Source: Nesterenkonia sp. F
GTDB taxonomy: Bacteria > Actinomycetota > Actinomycetes > Actinomycetales > Micrococcaceae
NCBI RefSeq assembly: GCF_000220985.1
Contig: NZ_AFRW01000015.1
Coordinates: forward strand, 1-64,000
Reading direction: 5' to 3'
Length of the DNA stretch: 64,000 nt
Made by a program: the position numbers and the translations under genes. Below, one piece after another: positions 53,023 through 61,054 of the stretch. A model generated the notes under the pieces. It had not been told where the DNA came from. It saw only the letters and a list, made by a program, of their open reading frames with translations, and made no database searches. Position 1 is the stretch's first letter. Every line of letters begins with the position of its first letter.

Positions 53023-54300
53023 TCAGGAGCGTGGAGGGGTCGCCGCGCCGTCCGTCCCGGCGTCCTCTCCGGCGAGATCGGCGCCCTGGGCCAGCCGCGG
53101 GCCCAGGTCGTTGACGTCGTGGCCGACTTCGGCGACGGTCAGCGTCTCGCCCAGGTCCTCCAGGGCGGCGTCGTCTGCGTCGGCGCTGTCGGCGACCTGC
53201 AGCCGGCTGATCGCCTCGACCTTCGGCAGCACCTGCCGCTCGATGTTGCCGATCAGCCCGTTGTAGGCCTGCACCGCCTGGCGCAGCCGGTCGCCCGTCC
53301 TGCCCAGGTGGTCGCTCATCTTCTGCAGCCGCTTGTAGAGGTCGCGGGAGTGGTCGACGATCTCACGCATGTTCTGCGCCAGCCGCTCATGCCGCCAGGC
53401 CGTCTCCACCGCCTTGAGGCTGGCCAGCAGCGAGGCCGGCGAGACCAGCGAGACCCCGCGGGAGAGCGCGTGGTCGAGCAGCTCCGGATCGGCCTCCAGA
53501 GCCGAGGAGAGCAGCGACTCGGCCGGCACGAAGCAGAAGATCACATCGGGGGAGCGGTCGACGGTCGCGGCGTAGTCCTTCGACGCCAGCACCCCGACAT
53601 GCTGCTTCAGCGCCTTGGCCTGGCCGGCGGCGTCGGTCAGGCTCAGCGGCGCCTTGGCATCGATGATCAGCTGACGCTCGCCCGGCAGGTGCACCACCAT
53701 GTCCGGGCGCAATGCGGCGCCGTCGCCGTCGGTGCCGCTGTGCTGCTCGACGAAGTCGACGTGCGGCAGCATGCCCGCGGCCTCGACGATGCGGCGCAGC
53801 TGCACCTCGCCCCAGTAGCCGCGTGCGGAGGTGGAGTGCAGGCTGCCGAGCAGCGCCTGGGTGGAGTCGTAGAGGCGCTGGTCGTTCTTCGCCGCCTCGC
53901 TCAGCTGGGCCTTCAGCTGCGAATGCTGGGCGGTGCGCTCCTTCTCCAGCGTCTGGACCTGCCGGTGCATCTCCGTCACCCCCTGGCGGACCGGCTGGAG
54001 CATCTCCACCAGCGATTCGCGCTCGCGGGCGGCGTCGGCGTCCTCGGCCCGCTGCTGCTCGACTGCCTCCAGCCGGGAGCGCAGCGAGGCCGCCTGCACC
54101 TCGGCGGCGTGGAGCTGCTCGCGGAGGCGCTCACCGGAGGAGCGGGCTTCGTCGCGCTCGGCGCGGGCCTCGTCCCGCTCGCCGCGCAGCATCTCGGCCT
54201 CCTGGGAGGAGTCGGCGGCGTCGGGCCTGCTGAGCAGGCGGGCGCCGACGGCGCCGGCGAGCAGACCGATCACGAGTCCCAGCAGCAGCATCGTCCACAT
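53023..54300 (-). CDS. rmuC: DNA recombination protein RmuC
   Basis: A 425-residue protein with an N-terminal membrane anchor (LLLGLVIGLLAGAVGARLL) and a long coiled coil (residues 30-130, SGERLREQLHAAEVQAASLR). It then has the nuclease-like RmuC core: STSARGYWGEVQLRRIVEAAGM, PDMVVHLPGERQLIIDAKAPL, VIFCFVPAESLLSSALEADP and LVSPASLLASLKAVETAW. RmuC limits inversion between short repeats in E. coli. Two ATGs occur in tandem (54303 and 54300); GGAGG spacing slightly favours 54300. A much longer open frame upstream lacks coding character. Confidence 0.93.
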   Translation of the reverse strand: MWTMLLLGLVIGLLAGAVGARLLSRPDAADSSQEAEMLRGERDEARAERDEARSSGERLREQLHAAEVQAASLRSRLEAVEQQRAEDADAARERESLVEMLQPVRQGVTEMHRQVQTLEKERTAQHSQLKAQLSEAAKNDQRLYDSTQALLGSLHSTSARGYWGEVQLRRIVEAAGMLPHVDFVEQHSGTDGDGAALRPDMVVHLPGERQLIIDAKAPLSLTDAAGQAKALKQHVGVLASKDYAATVDRSPDVIFCFVPAESLLSSALEADPELLDHALSRGVSLVSPASLLASLKAVETAWRHERLAQNMREIVDHSRDLYKRLQKMSDHLGRTGDRLRQAVQAYNGLIGNIERQVLPKVEAISRLQVADSADADDAALEDLGETLTVAEVGHDVNDLGPRLAQGADLAGEDAGTDGAATPPRS

Positions 54301-54426
54301 CATGCCTCCAGCATCCCACCTGCCGCCGACACGGCCGGGGGCCACGGACGCGACGTGCACCGCCGGCCGAGTCGTGGAATCCTGGAACGCCTCGGCCATC
54401 TGTGAGGACACTGGAGGAGGACACCG

Positions 54427-55272
54427 ATGACCAGCAGTCGTCCGTCCGTGGAAGTGCCGTCGGATCCGTCGTCGACGAGCACGTCGACGGCGCCTGTCAG
54501 TCGTGAAGGCCTGGGTGCTCTGGTGGTCGCGCTGGCGGTGCTCTGGCAGGGGATCGGCACCGGCGTGGTCGGCCACGTCGTTGCTCCGGAGCACTCGGTG
54601 CTCACCACGGCGACGGCCTTCCTGGTCGCCGCCGTCGTCGGGGTCGCCGGCTGGCAGCTCGACGGCCTCCGCCGCGGGAATCGGCCGCGGCCGGGACCGC
54701 TGCTGGTCACGTGGCGGTCCGTCCGGCATCGTGCCGCGGCCTGGATCCATCCGCTGCTGGTGCTCGTCCTCGCCGGGGTCACGGCGACGCTGATCCTCGC
54801 CGAGGCCTCGCGCTCCGGCGTCGACGCCGGTCGGCTGCTGCTGGGCACGCTGCTCTGGCTGGCCGCCGGCGTCTGCGCCGTCGGCGTGCTGCTGGTCTCG
54901 AAATCCATGGCCTCCCGGGGAATCGAAGCCTGGGAGATCAGCGCGGTGCGCTTCCACATCGTCTGGACGGCAGGCCTGGCGCTGACGGTGCCCGGCGCCG
55001 TCGACGCCGGGCTGTCCGCCGGCGAGCTGACCGGCATCGTGCTGGTGGGCGCGGCGGCGATCGCCGGGCCGATCCTGCTGCTGCAGTGGGGCGTGACGCT
55101 GGCGAAGACGCTGCATGCCGCGCTGCTGCTGGCCTGCCTGCCGGCGGTGGTGCTGGCGGCCGACCTGGTCCTCGGCGCGCAGTTCCCGTCGCTCGTCGTC
55201 GCCGGCGTCGTCGGCATCGTGCTGGTCTCGGTCTGGTCCACCATCCGCGACCGCCGGCAGGCCGCCGGATGA
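54427..55272 (+). CDS. Polytopic membrane protein, possibly DMT/EamA-like
   Basis: A 281-residue protein with a Ser/Thr-rich 25-residue N-terminus and about eight membrane segments, from LGALVVALAVLWQGIGTGVVG to LVVAGVVGIVLVSVWSTI. The even hydrophobic spacing and VSKSMASRGIEAWEISAVRF near the middle resemble drug/metabolite transporters of the EamA type, but the match is loose. AGGAGG 7 nt before ATG 54427 gives a firm start. Followed by a histidine phosphatase gene 96 nt on. Confidence 0.7.
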   Translation: MTSSRPSVEVPSDPSSTSTSTAPVSREGLGALVVALAVLWQGIGTGVVGHVVAPEHSVLTTATAFLVAAVVGVAGWQLDGLRRGNRPRPGPLLVTWRSVRHRAAAWIHPLLVLVLAGVTATLILAEASRSGVDAGRLLLGTLLWLAAGVCAVGVLLVSKSMASRGIEAWEISAVRFHIVWTAGLALTVPGAVDAGLSAGELTGIVLVGAAAIAGPILLLQWGVTLAKTLHAALLLACLPAVVLAADLVLGAQFPSLVVAGVVGIVLVSVWSTIRDRRQAAG

Positions 55273-55368
55273 GGGCATAGAATCGAAGCCGGTCCGCAGG
55301 CCGTCGGGCCCCCTCCGATGCCGCGCCCCCCGTCGACTGTCCCGCCACGACCTTCCAGGAGCGTCCCC

Positions 55369-56124
55369 ATGATCCGAGTCCTGCTCGTCCGCCACGGAGA
55401 GACCCCGTGGAACAAGGAACACCGGCTGCAGGGCCGGTCGGACATCTCGCTGGCGGACTCCGGCCGTGAGCAGGCGACGGTGACCGGCGGCTTCGTCCGC
55501 GCACAGAACCCGTGTCAGGGGCATGCCTCGGCCCTGGTGCGCACGCAGCAGACCTATGCGGCCTTCGGGCTGGAGCACCCGCCGCGCATCTGGGATGACC
55601 TGGTCGAGCAGGGTCTCGGCGAGTGGGAGGGCGCCTACGCGGCCGCCGTCCGCGACGCCGAGCCGGAGGAGTTCGCCGGCTGGCGCGCCGGGGCCTACAC
55701 CCCGGCCGGCGGCGAGACCCAGCAGGAGCTCAGCGACCGGATGCTCGCGGCCTTCTGCGAGATCGCCCGGGCGACGGCGGAGAGCGAGCCCACGCCGTCG
55801 CCGGACTTGAGCTTCGACGTACGCACCACTGTGGCCGTCAGCCACGGAGCGGCGCTGCGCGTGCTGCTCGAGCGCCTGCGACTCATCGACCGGGCGCAGT
55901 CGATCCCGCTGACCCCGGCGGCGGTGACCGTCGTCGACGTGCCGCTGACCACCGGGCCGGTGTCCAGCTCGCTGCCGCACGGCGGCCTCGACGACGACGC
56001 CGCCCGCCAGGCCGAGCAGATCGCGGGACTGACCGACGACGAGATCATCGGCCAGTCCCGACTGCGGGTGCTGAACCTGTCCCCGGAGTTGCTCAACCCG
56101 GCGGTGGACTCCGTCGCGGTCTGA
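55369..56124 (+). CDS. Histidine phosphatase family protein
   Basis: A 251-residue phosphoglycerate-mutase-like phosphatase. The phosphohistidine motif is LLVRHGETPWNKEHRLQGRSD; the second Arg lies in ALVRTQQTYAAFG, the acid in LVEQGLGEWEGAYAAAV, and the second His in VAVSHGAALRVLLERL. All catalytic residues are present. Substrates of this family are diverse (sugar phosphates, alpha-ribazole-P, adenosylcobalamin precursors). AGGAGC precedes ATG 55369; a longer frame upstream is proline-rich noise. Ends 10 bp from the convergent universal stress gene. Confidence 0.9.
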   Translation: MIRVLLVRHGETPWNKEHRLQGRSDISLADSGREQATVTGGFVRAQNPCQGHASALVRTQQTYAAFGLEHPPRIWDDLVEQGLGEWEGAYAAAVRDAEPEEFAGWRAGAYTPAGGETQQELSDRMLAAFCEIARATAESEPTPSPDLSFDVRTTVAVSHGAALRVLLERLRLIDRAQSIPLTPAAVTVVDVPLTTGPVSSSLPHGGLDDDAARQAEQIAGLTDDEIIGQSRLRVLNLSPELLNPAVDSVAV

Positions 56125-56134
56125 GCCGAGGCGC

Positions 56135-57097
56135 TCAGTCGGAGACGCGGTCGTCCGCCAGGGCGGGGACGACCATGACCGGGCTGTGCGCGTGATGCAG
56201 CACCCCGCGCGAGGTCGATCCCAGCAGCGTGCCGGCCACGGCGCCGCGGCCGCGGGTGCCGACGACGGTCAGCTGCGCCTCGCGCGAGTGATCCGTCAGC
56301 AGCGGGACCGAGCTGCCGATCTCGACCGAGGAGCGGATCGTCACCTCCGGGACGTGGCGTGCGAGCCAGGCGGCCTCGGCCTCCAGCGAAGTCTCCAGCT
56401 CCTGCCGCTGCGCCGCGAGGGCCTGCTCCTCGACGAGATTCGGGTACCACTGGGCCAGTCCGTCGCGGGACGGGGCGGCCATGACCAGCTGCAGCTCGGC
56501 GCCGCGCTCCTCGGCGGCGTGGGCGGCGTGCAGGGCGGCGACCCGGCTCTCCGGCGAGCCGTCGACGCCCACCACCACCGGCCCCGCGTCGCCCGCCGCG
56601 TGCGAGGCCGCAGCCTCGTCCGCAGGGACGATGACCGTCGGCGCCTTCGCGTGGGACGGCAGCGCCGAGGCGACCGATCCCAGGACGAGCTCCAGGAAGC
56701 CGCCGCGGCCGCGGGCGCCGACGACGACCAGTTCGGCGGAGGCCGAGAGCTCGGCCAGCACTCCGGTGGAGTCTCCACGCTCGGCGCGATAGTCGACGCG
56801 CCCCGGGTGGCCGGCCAGGTGTTTCCGCGCGGCTTCGAGGACCGCCTCGACTTCGCGGCGGCGGACCTCTTCCTCGGGCTCCTCCGGCACGGCGGCCAGC
56901 GTCGTGTAGATCGGCGGCGAGGAACGATAGGCGGTGACGACGGTCAATGGCGACTCCCGGCGCCGAGCGATCTCGGCGGCATGGTCGAGTGCGCGTCGGG
57001 AGTTCTCGGAACCGTCGAAGCCGACGACGACGCCGAGCGGTCGCTGAGCGGCGTCGAAGGCGATGGAGGAGTGAGCGGTGGTCGTCTCTCGTGACAT
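56135..57097 (-). CDS. Tandem-domain universal stress protein
   Basis: A 320-residue protein with two UspA domains. Domain 1 (residues 18-160) has VVVGFDGSENSRRALDHAAE and the ATP-binding VVVGARGRGGFLELVLGSVA. Domain 2 (residues 172-312) has VVVGVDGSPESRVAALHAAH and VVGTRGRGAVAGTLLGSTSR. Both carry the G-x2-G-x9-G-(S/T) nucleotide motif, so ATP binding is likely. Tandem USPs in Actinobacteria respond to hypoxia and other stress. AGGAGG 6 nt before ATG 57097 is an ideal ribosome binding site. Its promoter carries a palindrome and its leader a large hairpin. Confidence 0.92.
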   Translation of the reverse strand: MSRETTTAHSSIAFDAAQRPLGVVVGFDGSENSRRALDHAAEIARRRESPLTVVTAYRSSPPIYTTLAAVPEEPEEEVRRREVEAVLEAARKHLAGHPGRVDYRAERGDSTGVLAELSASAELVVVGARGRGGFLELVLGSVASALPSHAKAPTVIVPADEAAASHAAGDAGPVVVGVDGSPESRVAALHAAHAAEERGAELQLVMAAPSRDGLAQWYPNLVEEQALAAQRQELETSLEAEAAWLARHVPEVTIRSSVEIGSSVPLLTDHSREAQLTVVGTRGRGAVAGTLLGSTSRGVLHHAHSPVMVVPALADDRVSD

Positions 57098-57130
57098 GGT
57101 GTTCCTCCTGTGTCGGAGTCCTGAGTGAGA

Positions 57131-57168
57131 CGACGGCGGACCGCCCTCGATCCGGCGGACCGCCGTCG
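57131..57168 (-). promoter_or_regulatory. Leader hairpin upstream of the universal stress gene
   Basis: Arms 57131-57145 and 57154-57168 pair over 15 positions with one central mismatch and an 8-nt loop. Each arm contains the self-complementary GGCGGACCGCC. It lies between the predicted transcript start and the ribosome binding site, so it could be an attenuator or an mRNA stabiliser. It could also stop readthrough from the response-regulator gene. Confidence 0.55.
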
Positions 57169-57174
57169 AGGGCG

Positions 57175-57206
57175 AGTCTACTCCCCGATTTCTACACGCT
57201 GTAGAA
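57175..57206 (-). promoter_or_regulatory. Promoter and palindromic operator of the universal stress gene
   Basis: Minus-strand TAGACT (57180-57175) is the -10. TTCTACA-CGC-TGTAGAA (57190-57206) is a perfect 7+3+7 palindrome covering the -35 position. The site begins 10 bp after the response-regulator stop codon. Confidence 0.6.
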
Positions 57207-57216
57207 CTCTCGTCCG

Positions 57217-57858
57217 TCACAACCACCCGTGCTCGGCGGCGAGGCGGGCGGCGTCGTGTCGGTTCTGTGCATGGGTCTTGCCGATGATCGCCGAGAGGTG
57301 ATTGCGCACCGTGCCGGGGGAGAGGTGGATCGTCTCGGCGATCGTCCGCACCGAGGCGCCGTCGGCCGCGGCGCGCAGCACCTGCTGCTCGCGCGCGGTG
57401 AGCGGGTTCTCGCCGCCGGCCAGCGAGGCGGCGGCCAGCTGCGGGTCGACGACGCGTTCGCCCGCGGCGACCCGGCGCACCGCCTGGGCGAGCTGCTCGG
57501 CGGGGGTGTCCTTGACGATGAATCCGGCCGCGCCTGCGTCCATGGCCCGGCGCAGGTAGCCCGGTCGGCCGAAGGTAGTCACGATCAGGCACCGGCAGTC
57601 GGGAGCCTCGCGGGTCAGCTGTCCGGCGACGGCGAGCCCGTCGGCGCCGGGCATCTCGATGTCGACCAGCGCGACATCGGGACGATGGGCCTGCACGGCG
57701 GCCAGCACCTCGTCGCCGCGGCCGACGGCGGCGACGACGGTCAGGTCCGGCTCCAGCTCGAGCAGCGCGGCGAGCCCGCCGCGGACCAGGTCCTGGTCGT
57801 CGGCCAGCAGCAGGCGGATCGGCGCGTCGGCGGTCGAGGGGGCCTTCGGCGAGCTCAT
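57217..57858 (-). CDS. LuxR/NarL-type response regulator (DesR-like)
   Basis: A 213-residue two-domain regulator. The receiver domain has IRLLLADDQDLVRGGLAALL (acidic pair), the phospho-Asp in PDVALVDIEMPGADG, CLIVTTFGRPGYL (Thr switch) and FIVKDTPAEQLAQA (Lys). The C-terminal LuxR helix-turn-helix is LTAREQQVLRAAADGASVRTIAETIHLSPGTVRNH in two parts around residue 165. The ATG overlaps the kinase stop (ATGA). It probably controls its own operon and may act on the palindrome just downstream. Confidence 0.93.
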   Translation of the reverse strand: MSSPKAPSTADAPIRLLLADDQDLVRGGLAALLELEPDLTVVAAVGRGDEVLAAVQAHRPDVALVDIEMPGADGLAVAGQLTREAPDCRCLIVTTFGRPGYLRRAMDAGAAGFIVKDTPAEQLAQAVRRVAAGERVVDPQLAAASLAGGENPLTAREQQVLRAAADGASVRTIAETIHLSPGTVRNHLSAIIGKTHAQNRHDAARLAAEHGWL

Positions 57859-59036
57859 CCGGCGATCACCTCCACACGTGTGCCGGACCCGGAAGCCTCG
57901 TCGGCCGGCCCCAGCCGGACCTCGGCCCCCTGGGCGGCGGCGCGCTCGCGGAGTCCGCGCAGCCCGGTGCCGCCGGCGGCACCGTCGTAGGACGCGACGG
58001 GGGCGGGCGCCCCGTCGCCGTGGGGCCGCGGGCAGCCGACGCCGTCGTCGACGATCTCCATCCGCTCCGGCGTCACGGTGATCCGGCAGCGCTCCGCCTG
58101 CGCGTGGCGGACCACATTGGTCACCGCCTCGCGCAGCGCCCAGGCGAAGAGCCTCCGGCGCTCGGCCTCGTCCTCTTCCGGGCCGCCCGGCTCGGGCGGA
58201 TCCTCGAGCCGCAGCTCCTCGGCGACGTCGATCTGCGCGGTGATCCCGGCGGCGGCCAGCGTCCTGCGCGCGGTGGCCAGCTCGCCGGCCAGTTCCGGGG
58301 TGCGCAGCCGGCTGACGGTGCTGCGCACCTGATCCAGCGCCTCGCGGGAGAGCGCGTCGATGGTGTCCAGCTCGGCGCGGGCCCGCTCGGGGTCGGTGTC
58401 GATGAGCCGCCGGGCCAGCTGCGTGCGGATGGACAGTCCGGTCAGCGAGTGGCCGAGCACGTCGTGGACGTCGCGGGCGATGGCGTCGCGCTCGGCGGCC
58501 GAACGCAGCCGATCCTCGACCAGCCGCGTGCGCCGCTCGTTGTGCTCCACGAGCCTGGCGAAGATGATGATCAGCACGCCGAATCCCGGGCCGGCCAGCA
58601 CCCAGATCTCCTCGGCGACCAGCGCCCAGACGACGCTGGGGACCAGCCAGAGGGCGACGCCGAGCGGCAGCCCGAGGCGCAGCGGCAGGGTGAAGACCAG
58701 CAGGGCGGTGAGGAACGGGGTGTAGGCCGTCGACCAGGAGCCGGCGCCCGGGGCGGCCAGCACGATCAGTCCGATGAGCACGATCAGTCCGACCAGCAGG
58801 ATCCTGCGCTCGCGCCGGCCCACCAGATGACTGTCCGGCAGGCGCCAGAACAGCCACAGGTAGACGATGCTGAACAGCAGCGTCGCCGCCACGGTCAGCG
58901 CGGTCCAGACCGGCGCGACCGGCCGCAGGAACGCCGAGCCCACCGGCAGCGCGAGCACGGCCAGCCAGATGCCGGCATAGGCGACGCCGTGGAACGACCC
59001 CGTGCCGTCGTGGCTGGGCTGGCTGTCGGTCCTCAT
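57855..59036 (-). CDS. Membrane sensor histidine kinase (DesK-like)
   Basis: A 393-residue kinase with four to six membrane segments in the first 155 residues (GIWLAVLALPVGSAFL, LLVGLIVLIGLIVLAAPG and others) and no large sensor domain. The HisKA_3 box with phospho-His is ERDAIARDVHDVLGHSLTGL near residue 190. The ATPase domain has LREAVTNVVRHAQAERCRI (N box), IVDDGVGC (G1) and GTGLRGLRERAAAQGAEV (G2). I chose ATG 59036, 7 nt after TAGCAT; ATG 59054 would lie upstream of that promoter. It likely senses membrane state or a membrane-active compound. It has its own promoter, although the exporter genes are just upstream. Confidence 0.92.
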   Translation of the reverse strand: MRTDSQPSHDGTGSFHGVAYAGIWLAVLALPVGSAFLRPVAPVWTALTVAATLLFSIVYLWLFWRLPDSHLVGRRERRILLVGLIVLIGLIVLAAPGAGSWSTAYTPFLTALLVFTLPLRLGLPLGVALWLVPSVVWALVAEEIWVLAGPGFGVLIIIFARLVEHNERRTRLVEDRLRSAAERDAIARDVHDVLGHSLTGLSIRTQLARRLIDTDPERARAELDTIDALSREALDQVRSTVSRLRTPELAGELATARRTLAAAGITAQIDVAEELRLEDPPEPGGPEEDEAERRRLFAWALREAVTNVVRHAQAERCRITVTPERMEIVDDGVGCPRPHGDGAPAPVASYDGAAGGTGLRGLRERAAAQGAEVRLGPADEASGSGTRVEVIAG

Positions 59037-59043
59037 GCCGCCC

Positions 59044-59049
59044 ATGCTA
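59044..59049 (-). promoter_or_regulatory. -10 element of the sensor kinase gene
   Basis: TAGCAT on the minus strand, 7 nt before ATG 59036; leaderless type. Confidence 0.5.
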
Positions 59050-59100
59050 CGCATCCCCTCCGTCTGCTCCGCGGTGGACCTTCGCCGCTCATGCCCACGC

Positions 59101-59862
59101 TCACTGCCGACGTGTCCGCCGTCGTTGGGCGAGCAGGCACAGTGCTCCGAAGATCAGCGTCCAGGCGAGGACGTTGGCCAGCACCATCCACAGCGGATCG
59201 GTCCCGCCGGGTCCGGCCATGCCGACCAGCATCCCGTCGGTGAGCGGGTAGCGAGCCAGCGCGACCAGGCCGTACATCGGGGTGAGTCGACCGATGTCGA
59301 GGAGGACGCCGTCCAGCGGCATGAAGCCGTTGCCGAGGAAGCTGAAGATCACCAGGATCCCGCTGGCGGTGCCGACGGCGGCGTCCGAGCGGAAGGTCAG
59401 TCCGATCGCCAGCCCGTAGAGGGCGAAGGGGGCCGCACCGAGGATGGTCAGCGCCGCGGCGGCCAGCCAGGTGCCCAGCGGCATGTCGGCGATGGTGAGC
59501 ACCCCGGCGAGGTTGAGCACCACCACCGGCAGCGCGGCCATCGCCAACGAGATCACCGTCTTGGCTCCGACGAAGACCCCGGGCGGCATCGCGGTCAGCG
59601 ACAGCTGCCGACCCCACCCCTGCTGCAGCTCGACGGCGGCGGATCCGGCCAGCGAGGCGGTCGCCATCGCCGCGCCGTAGCAGGCGATGCCGATCATGAT
59701 CCAGGCACTGACGTTGCCGTCCTCGACCGGGCGGTCGGACCAGTCCATCGAGGCGCCGAAGAACAGGAACAGCGCCGTGGGCAGCACGATCACGAAGAAG
59801 GAGTTTCCCGCATTGCGCAGGTTCCTCCAGAAGTCCATGGCGATGTAGGTGGTCAGTCTCAT
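59101..59862 (-). CDS. ABC-2 type exporter permease
   Basis: A 253-residue membrane protein with six predicted segments. It starts with an amphipathic MRLTTYIAMDFWRNLRN and the first segment FFVIVLPTALFLFFGAS. Later come WIMIGIACYGAAMATASLAGSA, VVVLNLAGVLTIADM and ILVIFSFLGNGFMPLDG, the typical ABC-2 pattern. It forms a dimer energised by the ATPase upstream, with a 4-nt ATGA overlap. Substrate unknown; such pairs next to DesKR-like systems often export peptides or lipophilic drugs. Confidence 0.88.
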   Translation of the reverse strand: MRLTTYIAMDFWRNLRNAGNSFFVIVLPTALFLFFGASMDWSDRPVEDGNVSAWIMIGIACYGAAMATASLAGSAAVELQQGWGRQLSLTAMPPGVFVGAKTVISLAMAALPVVVLNLAGVLTIADMPLGTWLAAAALTILGAAPFALYGLAIGLTFRSDAAVGTASGILVIFSFLGNGFMPLDGVLLDIGRLTPMYGLVALARYPLTDGMLVGMAGPGGTDPLWMVLANVLAWTLIFGALCLLAQRRRTRRQ

Positions 59863-60833
59863 CGGAGCAGCTCCTCGGGATTCTGGGCGGTGGCCTGGTC
59901 GGTGGAGCGGCCCGCGGCGTCCCCGTCGTCGCCGGTGAGCATCTGGAAGGCCTCCTCGAGACTCGCCGGTCGGACGGTGAGGTCGTGGGCGGCGGTGCGG
60001 GTGAGCAGATGGACCGCCGCGGCGTCGGGGTCGTCAGTGCGCAGCGCCAGTCGGCTGCCGCGCTGCTCGACCGCGCGGACGTCGGGCACGGCCTCCTGCA
60101 GGACGGCGAGCTCGGCCTCGGTCGGCGACCAGGTCACCTGCAGATGCGCCGCGCCGGCGCGGGAGCGGACCTCGTCGGTGGCGCCGTCGGCGAGCATCCT
60201 CCCGTGGTCGAGCAGCATCGTCCGGCGGGCGAACTGCTCGGCCTCCTCCAGGTAGTGGGTGGCGAAGAGGACGGTGGCCCCGGCGTCGGCCTGGGCGCGC
60301 ATCCGGTCCCAGAACTCGTGGCGGGCGGAGACGTCCATGCCGGCGGTGGGCTCGTCGAGGATCAGCACTTCCGGGCGGGGCAGCAGCGCCAGGGCGAAGC
60401 GCAGGCGCTGCTGCTGGCCGCCGGAGCACTTGCCGACCCGGCGAGAGGCGAAGGGGCGGACGCCGGCGATGTCGATGACCTCGTCGACGTCGGCGGGGTT
60501 CCGGTGCAGCGCGGCGATCATCCGCACCGTCTCCACGGCGGTGAGATCCGGCAGCAGCCCGCCGGTCTGCAGCAGTGCGGAGATCCGGCCGTCGCGCACG
60601 GCGGCGGTCGGCGTGGTGCCCAGCACCTCGACAGAGCCCTGCTCGGGCGCCGTCAGGCCCAGGAGCACGTCGATCAGTGTGGTCTTGCCGGCGCCGTTGG
60701 GCCCCAGCAGGGCGGTTACTTCGCCGCGGGAGACGTCGAGGTCGACGCCGTCGACGGCGTGGACTCTGCCGCCGGCCCCGTCGGGATAGGTCACGCGGAC
60801 GTCGCGGGTGGTGATGACTGAGGTGCGGCTCAT
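59859..60833 (-). CDS. ABC exporter ATP-binding protein
   Basis: A 324-residue DrrA/CcmA-like ATPase. Walker A LLGPNGAGKTTLIDVLLG, Q-loop ISALLQTGGLLPDL, signature KCSGGQQQRLRFALALL, Walker B VLILDEPTAGMD and switch FATHYLEEAEQFARR are intact. The signature begins CSGG rather than LSGG, a minor change. The C-terminal 90 residues form the extra domain of exporter ATPases (VRPASLEEAFQMLTGDD). First gene of the set ATPase-permease-kinase-regulator. Confidence 0.93.
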   Translation of the reverse strand: MSRTSVITTRDVRVTYPDGAGGRVHAVDGVDLDVSRGEVTALLGPNGAGKTTLIDVLLGLTAPEQGSVEVLGTTPTAAVRDGRISALLQTGGLLPDLTAVETVRMIAALHRNPADVDEVIDIAGVRPFASRRVGKCSGGQQQRLRFALALLPRPEVLILDEPTAGMDVSARHEFWDRMRAQADAGATVLFATHYLEEAEQFARRTMLLDHGRMLADGATDEVRSRAGAAHLQVTWSPTEAELAVLQEAVPDVRAVEQRGSRLALRTDDPDAAAVHLLTRTAAHDLTVRPASLEEAFQMLTGDDGDAAGRSTDQATAQNPEELLR

Positions 60834-60956
60834 GCCTTCAGTCTGCTCCGGGCGTCGGACCGCGCCCAGGGCCGGGAGTCATCGATCAGCCATGACAGAT
60901 GTCAGGTCCCGCCCGCGCCGTTCGGTCCAGGGCTGGCGGGGCGAGCATCACGTCAG

Positions 60957-60962
60957 TAGTCT
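60957..60962 (+). promoter_or_regulatory. -10 element of the SdpI-like gene
   Basis: TAGTCT. The predicted transcript start is at about 60969, directly before the 11-bp repeat array. Confidence 0.4.
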
Positions 60963-60971
60963 CAGGGGCGA

Positions 60972-61037
60972 CGCCGCCGTCGCGCCGCCGTCGCGCCGCC
61001 GTCGCGCCGCCGTCGCGCCGCCGTCGCGCCGCCGTCG
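60972..61037 (+). repeat. Six perfect copies of an 11-bp tandem repeat
   Basis: The unit CGCCGCCGTCG occurs six times without change, ending 18 bp before ATG 61055. It fills the predicted 5' leader of the SdpI-like gene. Because 11 is not a multiple of 3 and no stop occurs, shadow frames show repeating Arg/Ala/Pro peptides. The array is the only long perfect microsatellite I saw in the window. Confidence 0.9.
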
Positions 61038-61054
61038 GCGGGGAAGGGAGGAGC

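Noticed and set aside
54304-55980. Upstream extension of the rmuC frame to 985 residues
   Set aside because: It lies antisense to the 54.4 and 55.4 kb genes and has no protein-like composition; rmuC starts at the membrane anchor near 54300.
60972-61037. The 11-bp repeat array as a CRISPR-like array or as coding repeat
   Set aside because: Units are contiguous with no spacers. The array lies upstream of a well-supported ribosome binding site and start.
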